Origin: DATBFX01 sp036558305
GTDB lineage: Bacteria > Chloroflexota > Chloroflexia > Thermomicrobiales > UBA6265
DNA length: 7,738 nucleotides
Direction of reading: 5' to 3'
Assembly: GCA_036558305.1 (NCBI GenBank)
Contig: DATBFX010000200.1
Coordinates: 1-7,738 of the forward strand
The notes beneath the pieces were generated by a model that was given only the letters and a program-made list of their open reading frames with translations, was not told the origin of the DNA and did no database searches. The stretch's first letter is position 1. Every line of letters begins with the position of its first letter. Positions 1 through 6,090 of this stretch are shown piece after piece. A program made the position numbers and the translations under genes.

Positions 1-727
1 GCAGGAGCGAAACGTAGCGGTCCCAGGGCACGATGCCTTTGCCGGCGGTGCAAAAACGCCCTGCGGCGTCGAGGTCCTTGGCGTGGGCGACGGCCAGGTG
101 GTCACCGAGCAGGTCGAATGCCTCCTCCAAAACCGTAGCCGGAGACCGGGACTCGTCCGTGGCGATGATATTGGCCGGGTCGATCACGACCGCCAGGTGC
201 CGGCTCGGCGCCTCCCGCAACAGCCTGAGGCCCCGCGCCGCGCTGTTCACGACGTTGGCCGGTTCCGGCTCGAACGCCAGCACGACGTCGTGTGCTTGGG
301 CGAATGCGAGACCGGCTTCGATCGTGGTCAGCATGTCGCGCCAGGCGGCGGCGGAGTCGTTCTCCGGATGCCGGCGCCACATGTCGTCCGGATCGCGCGT
401 CCCGGTGCACAGCGTGATGACGGAAACGCCCATCGGACGGCACGCGGCGGCAAGGACGCCCAATCGCGCCACACCTCGCTGCCGCACGATCGGGTCGGGG
501 TGCGCCATGTTGAACGTTCCCGAAAGCGCCGAGATTACGACGCCGCGGTCGTCCGCGGCGCGCCGGATGCGCACGGCGAGTGCAAGCGGAATCTCGTCCG
601 GCATCGGCTCAAGTCCCGCACAGTCCAAGTTGAATTGCACGCTGCCGAGTCCGTAACGCGCGACCGCGCCGAACGTCTCTTCGAGCGACGGGTGTACGAA
701 GGTTTTGGTAAAAATCCCGACGTCCAT
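1..727 (-). CDS. Sugar phosphate isomerase/epimerase, TIM barrel (3' end outside window)
   Basis: Probable xylose-isomerase-like TIM-barrel enzyme (AP endonuclease 2 superfamily) that isomerises or epimerises a sugar, keto-sugar or inositol derivative in the cytoplasm. The 242 residues visible begin MDVGIFTKTF and carry the usual metal-site positions at strand ends: Glu153 in FEPEP, Asp183 in IDPAN and His215 in AHAKD. The last metal ligand (normally a Glu) lies beyond the left edge, so the frame has no stop here; family members are usually about 260-300 residues. The ATG at 727-725 overlaps the TGA of the upstream oxidoreductase by one base (TGATG), which implies translational coupling and one transcript. 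Codon use matches the neighbours. The family call is firm; the substrate cannot be read from sequence. Hydroxypyruvate isomerase or an inosose/tagatose epimerase are alternatives within the same fold. Confidence 0.85.
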   Translation of the reverse strand, partial: MDVGIFTKTFVHPSLEETFGAVARYGLGSVQFNLDCAGLEPMPDEIPLALAVRIRRAADDRGVVISALSGTFNMAHPDPIVRQRGVARLGVLAAACRPMGVSVITLCTGTRDPDDMWRRHPENDSAAAWRDMLTTIEAGLAFAQAHDVVLAFEPEPANVVNSAARGLRLLREAPSRHLAVVIDPANIIATDESRSPATVLEEAFDLLGDHLAVAHAKDLDAAGRFCTAGKGIVPWDRYVSLL

Positions 728-1800
728 CAGACAGGACCCTCCACATCGGCGAGGCGAACCCGCTCACCCGTCTCGCTCGACCGGGCGATGGCGGCGAGGG
801 CGCGCACGGCCGCGACACCGTCGTCCACGTCCGCGCCGTGCATCGGCACGCCGTCCAGGATCGTTTCCGCGAGCCCCTCGACCTGGAGGCGGTAGAAATG
901 CGCGTCTGCCCCAAGGATGCGGCGGTACTGACCGTCACGCTCCGAGAAGCACTCCACGTCGCTGCCCTTCAGGTACCAGGGGTTGTACGTTCTTCCGAGC
1001 ACGCTGCCGTGTTCGCCGTAGATCTGGAAGCCTTCGTGCCAATCCATGCGGACCGCGATCGTCAGGTCGAGGTGACCGACGGCGCCGCTCGCATAACCCA
1101 CCTCGACGAACCAGCAATATGCGCCGAACTTTTCGACCAGCGTTGCCCGTACCGATGCGATCTCGCCACCGAGAAAGCGGGCGAGGTCGACCAGGTGGCT
1201 GCCGTGGCCCAGGAGGTAGTAGCGACGGCGGTCCGCCTTCGGATCGCCCTCCGGTCGCCTCGCCTGTGTACTCGTGACGATCAACGGTTGCAGGTTGCCG
1301 GTCATCGTGTAGCGATGCGTGGAATCGCAATACCACACTTTCAGCGCCAGCAACTCCCCCATCTCCTCCTCGACGAATCGCCGGGCAAAGGCAATGCCGG
1401 GATCGAACCGCTTCATCGTCCCGACCTGGAGCACGACACCCGCGTCGTGCACCAGCGAACGCAGTCCTTCCACCTCTTCGACCGATACCCCGAGCGGTTT
1501 CTCGACCAGGACGTGCTTTCCCGCCTCGATCGCCCGCCGCGCCGCCGCCACGTGGAACTGGTCGGCGATGGCGACGACCACCGCGTCGACCCGTGGATCG
1601 GCAAGCATCTGGTCGTAGTCGCGGTACGCCATCGCCGGCTCGTGCACGATTGCCATCCGGCGTAGCAAATCTTCGGCGACGTCACAGATCGCATAGAGCT
1701 CGGCGTTCCGCGCCCGGCGGCACGCCTCGAAGTGCGCCGCCTGCGCGATCTGGCCGCAGCCGAGAACGCCGACTCGAAGCCGGCGCGCATCGCTGGTCAT
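727..1800 (-). CDS. Gfo/Idh/MocA-family NAD(P)-dependent oxidoreductase
   Basis: A 357-residue cytoplasmic dehydrogenase of the glucose-fructose oxidoreductase / inositol 2-dehydrogenase family, expected to oxidise or reduce a hydroxyl of a sugar or cyclitol with NAD(P). The N-terminal Rossmann fold shows GVLGCGQIAQAAH (residues 11-23), Asp40 at the end of the second strand (suggesting NAD preference) and the family EKP motif at 100-102 (Lys101 is the usual catalytic lysine). The C-terminal alpha/beta domain has GHGSHLVDL (198-206), matching the usual catalytic Asp/Gly-x3-His-x2-Asp stretch with His202 and Asp205. The ATG at 1800 is chosen because GGGGGAG lies five bases upstream and the Rossmann fold starts ten residues later. 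The frame stays open to 2145, but that extension would cross a terminator and the previous gene. It is co-transcribed with the epimerase downstream. Substrate unknown. Confidence 0.9.
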   Translation of the reverse strand: MTSDARRLRVGVLGCGQIAQAAHFEACRRARNAELYAICDVAEDLLRRMAIVHEPAMAYRDYDQMLADPRVDAVVVAIADQFHVAAARRAIEAGKHVLVEKPLGVSVEEVEGLRSLVHDAGVVLQVGTMKRFDPGIAFARRFVEEEMGELLALKVWYCDSTHRYTMTGNLQPLIVTSTQARRPEGDPKADRRRYYLLGHGSHLVDLARFLGGEIASVRATLVEKFGAYCWFVEVGYASGAVGHLDLTIAVRMDWHEGFQIYGEHGSVLGRTYNPWYLKGSDVECFSERDGQYRRILGADAHFYRLQVEGLAETILDGVPMHGADVDDGVAAVRALAAIARSSETGERVRLADVEGPV

Positions 1801-1939
1801 CCGTTCTCCCCCGGGATCATGGCAAACCGACTCGGCGGGCGATGGCGGGGTTTGACCGCTTGTCGAATACGAGCAGCAAAACGACCGGGGCGATCTGGCC
1901 GCCCCGGTCGCTCGCGCCGCATCGGATTCGTTGCGACGA
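1801..1939. other. Intergenic gap between thioredoxin-fusion gene and oxidoreductase
   Basis: This 139-base gap holds the terminator of the upstream minus-strand gene (1878-1910) and, next to the oxidoreductase start, a strong ribosome binding site at 1806-1812 (GGGGGAG read on the minus strand). I could not find a convincing -35/-10 pair for the oxidoreductase-epimerase unit, although the terminator implies that it has its own promoter here. Confidence 0.6.
1878..1910 (-). terminator. Rho-independent terminator of the MauE-thioredoxin gene
   Basis: A perfect 10-base inverted repeat (CGACCGGGGC at 1882-1891 and GCCCCGGTCG at 1901-1910) encloses a 9-base loop. On the minus strand it is followed at once by TTTTGCT. 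A GC-rich stem with a following T-run, 30 bases after the stop codon at 1940, is the standard form of an intrinsic terminator. The T-run is short (four T), so it may be leaky. Confidence 0.8.
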
Positions 1940-3961
1940 CTAAACGGCCGCCGCCTGCCCCGGCGCCTGCGCCGCGCCCGCCAGCGCCAGCACCGCCGGT
2001 GCGCCGACACCGACTTCGGAGGCGATCTTGCCGGTCTTATCGACCAGCACCGCCGAGGGCGTCCCGCTCGCGCCGAACGCCCGGCCGGTGTTGAACCCGT
2101 CGTCGAGCAGCATGGTCGAGCTGAGCCCCATTTCCCGGTTCGCATCGGCCGTACCGGTCGAGACCAGGACGAGTTTCGGCGCGCCCTCCGGCGGATTGGC
2201 TTCCCATGCTTTGAGATCGTCGGTCATCCGGCGACAGAACCCGCAACCGGGATTCCAGAACAGGAGGAGCGTGTCGGTTTTCTGGGCCGCCAGGTCGAAG
2301 GCGTTACCCTCGACGTCCTTGAGCTTGACGGCCGGCGCCTTGTCGCCCTTCTTGGCGGTCTTGACCGCGGGTGCGCCACCGTTGTCGACCTTCGCCGGGT
2401 CCTTGCCGGTCGCCAGCGCCATCACCCCCGGCTGGCCGACCGCGACGTCCGAGGCGATCTTGCCGCTGGCATCGACGAGCACCGCCGACGGCGTGCCGCT
2501 CGCCCCGTACGCCCGCCCGACGGTGAATCCCTGGTCGAGCACGGTGGGCGAGGTCAGGCCCATGTCCTTGTTGGCTTCCGGCGTACCGGTGGAGACGACG
2601 AGCAGTTTCGGCGCGCCCTTCGGCGGTTTCGCCTCCCACTGCTTCAATTCGTCGGTCATCCGCCGGCAGAAGCCGCAACCGGGGTTCCAGAACAGCAGCA
2701 TCGTCTTTTGGCCCTTGAAGTCGGCCAGCGTGACGGTCTTGCCTTCCAGATCCGGCAACTCGATCGCCGGCGCGACGTCACCGACCTTCGCGCGCGGTAT
2801 CTGCGGCGCGGGTTGGGGCGCCACGGCCTGACCGCCGTTCGCGCCGTTCCCGCCCGACCGTGCCACGGGCGCCGCCTGAAGCGGCAAGCTCCCGGTGGCC
2901 TTTGCGACGAGCGTCTTGATCGCTTCGGCGCCCGCCGAGACCGGGCTGCCGATCGTGCCGTCGGGCCGGACGATCACCGCCGCCGGCGTGCCGTTCGCCT
3001 GGTACGCCTGGGCGACCTCGCGATCCTTCTGGAGTAGCACGTGGGAAAGACCGTGTTCCGTCGCCTTGGCGCGGTTCGCCTCGACGGCGCCCCGACTCAG
3101 CAACGCGATCGACAACCGGGAGGCGTGTTCGCGCTGCCAGCGGCCGAGGTCCGGCAGCAACGCGTTGCACGGACCACAACCAGGATCGGAGAAGATGAGC
3201 ATGACCGGCTTGCCGGCCGCGCGCAGGGCATCGAGTGTCATCGTCTCGCCGTGGAGGCCCTCGAGGCGGAACGCCGGGGCCGGCGATCCCTCGGGCAAAC
3301 CGAGCGGGCGCGGCGCGGGCGCGGCCGGTGCCGCGGCGGCGTCCAGGTCGACACCGCCCTCGGCGACCATCGTCTCGATCGCGTCCAGGCGCAGCAGCAC
3401 CCGACCGTTTTGGCCGAGCAGGTGGACGAGCAACCAGCCCTCGATCACGATCGCGGCGAGTGCGATCACGCCCAGGATCGTCGCGAGCAACTCCCACGTC
3501 GAAAGATCGCCGATCCAGGCGACCAGGCTGTAACCCGCGTCTTCGTTGCTGAAGCTGAAGATGTCGCGCCCGAAGACGACGATGAACAGTGCCACGACCT
3601 CGAAGATGCCGTTGCGGATCAGCGTCGGCCATCCCGCCGGTTCGGAGTGAAGCTGCCCGAAGCAGTGGCAATCGGGGTGATTTCCCCTCGCCAGGTTGTA
3701 GGCGATGCCGGCGATGAACGCCCCGAGCAACAGCGCCGCCCCGATCGCGCCCCACCATGCCGTCGCGGTCGGCAAGAGCAGGATCGCGACCGCGATCTCC
3801 GCCAACGGCAGCAGCACCGAGACCGGCTGGGCGGCGGCCTTCGGCACGCCGAAGCCCTCCAAGCCCTGTCGCGAACCTTCGCGGTCGGCCAGTTTGGCAA
3901 ACCCGGCCACGGCGAAGACGGCGGCGAGCGCGAGTCGCGCGAGAACGAGCGCGGTGTCCAT
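1940..3961 (-). CDS. MauE/DoxX-type membrane redox protein fused to three tandem thioredoxin-like domains
   Basis: A 673-residue membrane protein. Residues 1-181 form a MauE-like domain with about five hydrophobic segments (near 4-22, 45-63, 68-90, 116-131, 155-181) and a CHC pair (Cys98, Cys100) in the DCHCFG context typical of MauE redox domains. Pro/Ala-rich linkers (208-230, 362-389) lead to three AhpC/TlpA-type thioredoxin folds. Domain 1 (about 224-358) has CGPC at 262-265. Domain 2 (about 391-519) has CGFC at 429-432. Domain 3 (about 536-662) has CGFC at 573-576. Each has its cis-proline as a TP pair (325-326, 490-491, 634-635). Five segments with the N-terminus inside would put both the CxC pair and all thioredoxin domains outside the cytoplasmic membrane, suggesting a thiol-disulfide relay for protein maturation or peroxide handling; that role is inference. 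The ATG at 3961 is preferred over GTG 3970 because AGGAG sits eight bases before it. MauE and thioredoxin-like MauD are usually separate genes, and here no amine dehydrogenase genes are near. Confidence 0.88.
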   Translation of the reverse strand: MDTALVLARLALAAVFAVAGFAKLADREGSRQGLEGFGVPKAAAQPVSVLLPLAEIAVAILLLPTATAWWGAIGAALLLGAFIAGIAYNLARGNHPDCHCFGQLHSEPAGWPTLIRNGIFEVVALFIVVFGRDIFSFSNEDAGYSLVAWIGDLSTWELLATILGVIALAAIVIEGWLLVHLLGQNGRVLLRLDAIETMVAEGGVDLDAAAAPAAPAPRPLGLPEGSPAPAFRLEGLHGETMTLDALRAAGKPVMLIFSDPGCGPCNALLPDLGRWQREHASRLSIALLSRGAVEANRAKATEHGLSHVLLQKDREVAQAYQANGTPAAVIVRPDGTIGSPVSAGAEAIKTLVAKATGSLPLQAAPVARSGGNGANGGQAVAPQPAPQIPRAKVGDVAPAIELPDLEGKTVTLADFKGQKTMLLFWNPGCGFCRRMTDELKQWEAKPPKGAPKLLVVSTGTPEANKDMGLTSPTVLDQGFTVGRAYGASGTPSAVLVDASGKIASDVAVGQPGVMALATGKDPAKVDNGGAPAVKTAKKGDKAPAVKLKDVEGNAFDLAAQKTDTLLLFWNPGCGFCRRMTDDLKAWEANPPEGAPKLVLVSTGTADANREMGLSSTMLLDDGFNTGRAFGASGTPSAVLVDKTGKIASEVGVGAPAVLALAGAAQAPGQAAAV
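1976..2791 (-). repeat. Internal tandem duplication encoding thioredoxin domains 2 and 3
   Basis: Two in-frame copies, about 2405-2791 (domain 2) and 1976-2356 (domain 3), encode nearly collinear domains offset by 144-145 residues. Shared protein blocks include LLFWNPGCGFCRRMTD, GAPKL, VSTGT and ASGTPSAVLVD. At DNA level, 2653-2704 and 2221-2272 differ at only about 7 of 52 bases. The first thioredoxin domain is much more diverged. The pattern points to a relatively recent duplication of a domain within the gene. Confidence 0.85.
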
Positions 3962-4060
3962 CGCTAACACTCCTGGAGCGTGTACCGGCGGCGACCCACC
4001 TAACCGATCGCATTTCCGGCAACCGGGCGTTTCCGGCGTCGGATCTGTTGGGTTGCTTCC

Positions 4061-4069
4061 ATTCTAACA
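4061..4069 (-). promoter_or_regulatory. Candidate extended -10 promoter for the thioredoxin-fusion gene
   Basis: Read on the minus strand this is TGTTAGAAT, matching the extended -10 form TGnTATAAT with one hexamer mismatch. No good -35 lies 16-18 bases upstream (TTGGTA is present, but at 20 bases), as can be tolerated by extended -10 promoters. It would start transcription about 90 bases before the ATG at 3961. It stands out as AT-rich in a very GC-rich gap. Confidence 0.4.
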
Positions 4070-4074
4070 CCTGT

Positions 4075-4090
4075 GGTACCGATCGATACC
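4075..4090. promoter_or_regulatory. 16-base near-palindrome, possible operator
   Basis: GGTACCGATCGATACC is symmetric in seven of eight base pairs. It lies directly upstream of the candidate extended -10 of the minus-strand thioredoxin-fusion gene, over the region where a -35 or regulator site would be. The position suits a dimeric regulator of that gene or of both divergent genes. No regulator gene is present in the window, so this remains a positional inference. Confidence 0.3.
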
Positions 4091-4196
4091 AACGACGGCC
4101 ATCGATCTTCGCGCCCGTCGCCTCGTTCGGCCGCCGGCCGAGATAGTAGACTCGTCGCGGGATGACCCTCGTGCCGATCGTTGCCTGCGAGCCAGC

Positions 4197-5192
4197 ATGC
4201 CGAAAACGCGACTCAAACCGGAACGCCGCGTCGCGCCCGCCCCACCCGATCCCGTCAAGAGCGACGCCGCGCTCCCCGGCGTCGTCGTCCGCGCCTACGG
4301 CAAGTTCTTTGACGTCCAGCTCCACGACGAAAACCGCGTTCTCCTCTCGACGATCAAGGGCACCTTGAAACGCGAACGGCGGCGGACCGACCTGGTCGCG
4401 GTCGGCGACCGCGTCTGGGTCGTCGACGTCGGCGAGGGAGAGGGGCAGATCGAAGCGATCGAATCGCGCACGCGGGTCCTCGCCCGCCCCGCCCGCAACA
4501 CCGAAGACGTGGAGCAGGTCATCCTGGCGAATCCCGACCAGGTGCTCTTTGTGTTCGCCGTTCGCCAACCCGAACCACACCGCCGGATGCTCGACCGCTT
4601 TCTCGTCCTGGCCGAGTACGCGGCACTCCCCGCGCTCGTCGGCGTCAACAAGCTGGACCTCGACGACGTCGGACCGGAGGGAATCGCGCGCTCGCGGGCG
4701 ACTTTCGGCGACTACGAAAGCGTCTATCCCGTCTTCTACCTCAGCGCGAGAACCGAACAGGGAATCGCCGAGCTCCGACAGGCGCTGAGAGGCAAGATCA
4801 CCGCCGTCGCCGGTCCTTCCGGCGTCGGTAAGTCGAGCCTGCTCAACGCGCTCGATCCCGAGAACCGGCGCGCGGTCGCCGCCATCTCGGCGGCGACCGG
4901 CAAGGGGCGCCACACGACGATCGCGACGCAACTCTACGGGCTCGATCCGACGACCTTCATCGCCGACACCCCCGGTATCCGCGCCCTCGCCATGCACGGC
5001 GTCCCGACCGAGGCACTCGACCGCTGTTTCCCCGAATTCCGGCCCTGGCTCGGCCGCTGTTTCTACGCCGACTGCACGCACCTCCACGAACCGGGTTGCG
5101 CGGTTCGCGACGCGCTAGATCAAGGCCAGATCGCACCGGCGCGTTACGAAAGCTACGCCGCGCTCCGCCGCGGCGATCCCGGCGAAGAGTGA
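4197..5192 (+). CDS. rsgA: Small ribosomal subunit biogenesis GTPase RsgA
   Basis: A complete 331-residue RsgA (YjeQ/YloQ), the GTPase that acts late in 30S subunit maturation and is stimulated by the ribosome. An OB-fold domain occupies about 26-95 after a basic, proline-rich N-terminal tail. The GTPase motifs appear in the circularly permuted order that defines the family: G4 NKLD (151-154), G5 SAR (183-185), G1/P-loop GPSGVGKSS (206-214), the G2 threonine in GKGRHTT (235-241) and G3 DTPG (257-260). The C-terminal zinc site is intact as Cys288-x4-Cys293-x-His295-x5-Cys301. Length and motifs match the family. The ATG at 4197 is the first start in frame; only a weak GCGAG lies upstream as a ribosome binding site. 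It is transcribed alone, divergent from the thioredoxin-fusion gene and convergent with the hydrolase gene. Confidence 0.97.
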   Translation: MPKTRLKPERRVAPAPPDPVKSDAALPGVVVRAYGKFFDVQLHDENRVLLSTIKGTLKRERRRTDLVAVGDRVWVVDVGEGEGQIEAIESRTRVLARPARNTEDVEQVILANPDQVLFVFAVRQPEPHRRMLDRFLVLAEYAALPALVGVNKLDLDDVGPEGIARSRATFGDYESVYPVFYLSARTEQGIAELRQALRGKITAVAGPSGVGKSSLLNALDPENRRAVAAISAATGKGRHTTIATQLYGLDPTTFIADTPGIRALAMHGVPTEALDRCFPEFRPWLGRCFYADCTHLHEPGCAVRDALDQGQIAPARYESYAALRRGDPGEE

Positions 5193-5328
5193 CGGACGAC
5201 CGGCTCTCATCGGTATCGACGCCTACGGCGCGTCAAAGCGAAATGGGGTCAGCTCCCGCGTAGGGGCGGGCCGCCCCTACGGAACCGCCGGGCCACCGTG
5301 TCAACAATCCGCTCGCGACAAGTCGCGT
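5193..5328. other. Convergent intergenic gap after rsgA
   Basis: A gap of 136 bases between the 3' ends of rsgA and the hydrolase gene. It carries a small inverted repeat (GACGC/GCGTC at 5219-5235), a GGGGTCAG motif near 5245 and a strong hairpin at 5259-5281. I see no T-run on either side, so no standard intrinsic terminator can be called for either gene, although the hairpin could end transcription less efficiently in both directions. Confidence 0.6.
5241..5281. repeat. REP-like element: GGGGTCAG motif plus perfect hairpin
   Basis: The stretch starts with AAATGGGGTCAGCTCC (5241-5256) and continues into a perfect 10-base inverted repeat, CGTAGGGGCG (5259-5268) and CGCCCCTACG (5272-5281), with the 3-base loop GGC. 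GGGGTCAG-type tetranucleotide-plus-hairpin units and TAGGGGCG palindromes are known as dispersed intergenic repeats in several GC-rich bacteria. Its location between two convergent gene ends is typical of REP elements. Only one copy is in the window, so its repetitive nature is inferred. Confidence 0.5.
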
Positions 5329-6072
5329 TTATGGTCGCCGGAACGGCTCCGGACTCTTCGTTAGCGCGTCCCATTGCGGCGCGTCGTGCCCGAAGATCAG
5401 GTACGCGCCGGTTTCGCCGGCAAGCGTAACCAGTCGGTCCATCGACCGCGCGGCCTCGGTGACGTCCGAGTACCAGTCGGGGATGTCGCGCGTCTCGATC
5501 GTGGCGCCGCGACTGATCGCGTCGACCGCGAGGATCACCGGTCCGCCCGGCGTCTCAACAGAGACCGACTGGTGACCGATCGCGTGGCCCGACGTTTCGA
5601 GGAGCCGCAAACCCGGTTCAAGATCCAGGTCGCCGTCGATTTCGGTGTACGCGATCCCGGGCAAGTCCCAGAGACCTCGATCGTAGCGCGGCTCTTTCCG
5701 GGCCGCTTCCAGGTGTCGACGCTGAACGATCGACTCGGTGCCGACATCTGCAAACGCGTCGTGGCGACCGCAATGGTCGAAATCGAAGTGGGTCGAGACC
5801 AACAGGTCGACATCGGCCGGGCCGAGCCCGAGCTGGGCCAGGCGCGCGACGACGTCGTCCTCGGGTCGCGTGTTGGTCAACAGCCGCGACCAGGGCTCGG
5901 CGTTCTCGGCACCGATCATCGCCTGCGGATTGCCCGTGTCGACGAGTACGGTCCGTCCGGTCGCGGTCCGGATCAGGTATCCCGGGACCTGATTGAACTG
6001 CACCGCGCCGGTGACCGCATCCCGCGACCCCAACTGCCCCAGGTGCAACAGGTAAAGCTCATGCACCGCCAC
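5329..6072 (-). CDS. MBL-fold hydrolase, N-acyl homoserine lactonase-like family
   Basis: A 247-residue metallo-beta-lactamase-fold hydrolase, most like the lactonase-type (AttM/AiiA-like) group that opens lactone rings or similar esters and amides. The metal motif is THFDFDHCG with His95, Asp97, Asp99 and His100: the second histidine of the usual HxHxDH is replaced by Asp97. Later ligands are in place: His163 (SGHAIGHQ), Asp184 (LAVDAI) and His229 (FGHD). No signal peptide is seen, so it is probably cytoplasmic. Start: GTG at 6072, preceded six bases upstream by AAGGGGG; the first methionine-like ATG comes too late to keep the first strand. It follows the FAD gene by 18 bases, so the two are very likely one operon. 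The true substrate is not readable; quorum quenching should not be assumed from the family name. Confidence 0.85.
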   Translation of the reverse strand: MAVHELYLLHLGQLGSRDAVTGAVQFNQVPGYLIRTATGRTVLVDTGNPQAMIGAENAEPWSRLLTNTRPEDDVVARLAQLGLGPADVDLLVSTHFDFDHCGRHDAFADVGTESIVQRRHLEAARKEPRYDRGLWDLPGIAYTEIDGDLDLEPGLRLLETSGHAIGHQSVSVETPGGPVILAVDAISRGATIETRDIPDWYSDVTEAARSMDRLVTLAGETGAYLIFGHDAPQWDALTKSPEPFRRP

Positions 6073-6090
6073 CCACGACCCCCTTCTCGA

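Larger units (their letters stand above)
3962..4196. promoter_or_regulatory. Divergent regulatory region between the thioredoxin-fusion gene and rsgA
   Basis: This 235-base gap separates two divergently transcribed genes. It contains a candidate promoter for the minus-strand gene (4061-4069) and a 16-base near-palindrome just upstream of it (4075-4090). Closer to rsgA lies a short perfect inverted repeat, TCGGCCG-C-CGGCCGA at 4127-4141. No convincing sigma-70 promoter for rsgA was found; TAGACT near 4147-4152 is the only weak -10 candidate. Small open frames crossing this gap show no coding character. Confidence 0.5.

Noticed and set aside
1801..2145. N-terminal extension of the Gfo/Idh/MocA gene to the upstream end of its open frame
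   Set aside because: It would cross the terminator hairpin and overlap the thioredoxin-fusion gene. The residues are arginine-rich without domain character, and ATG 1800 has a strong ribosome binding site right before the Rossmann fold.
1940..3961. That the three thioredoxin domains are separate genes or the result of a frameshift
   Set aside because: The frame is continuous from the membrane domain to the stop. The linkers contain no stop and no ribosome binding site followed by a plausible start, and they are Pro/Ala/Gly-rich as expected between domains.
4127..4141. Perfect short inverted repeat TCGGCCG-C-CGGCCGA upstream of rsgA as an operator or terminator
   Set aside because: A seven-base GC-only arm with one central base is easily met by chance at this GC content, there is no T-run, and it does not line up with a clear promoter.
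2778..5087. Long 769-codon minus-strand open frame running antisense through rsgA and into the thioredoxin-fusion gene
   Set aside because: It lies antisense to rsgA, which has all its motifs, and out of frame with the thioredoxin gene. It is arginine- and glycine-rich in the second half, as expected of a shadow frame in GC-rich DNA.
5329..6072. Calling the MBL-fold protein a quorum-quenching acyl-homoserine lactonase
   Set aside because: Only the fold family is supported. The altered metal motif and the amine-oxidase neighbour give no support for acyl-homoserine lactone as substrate.
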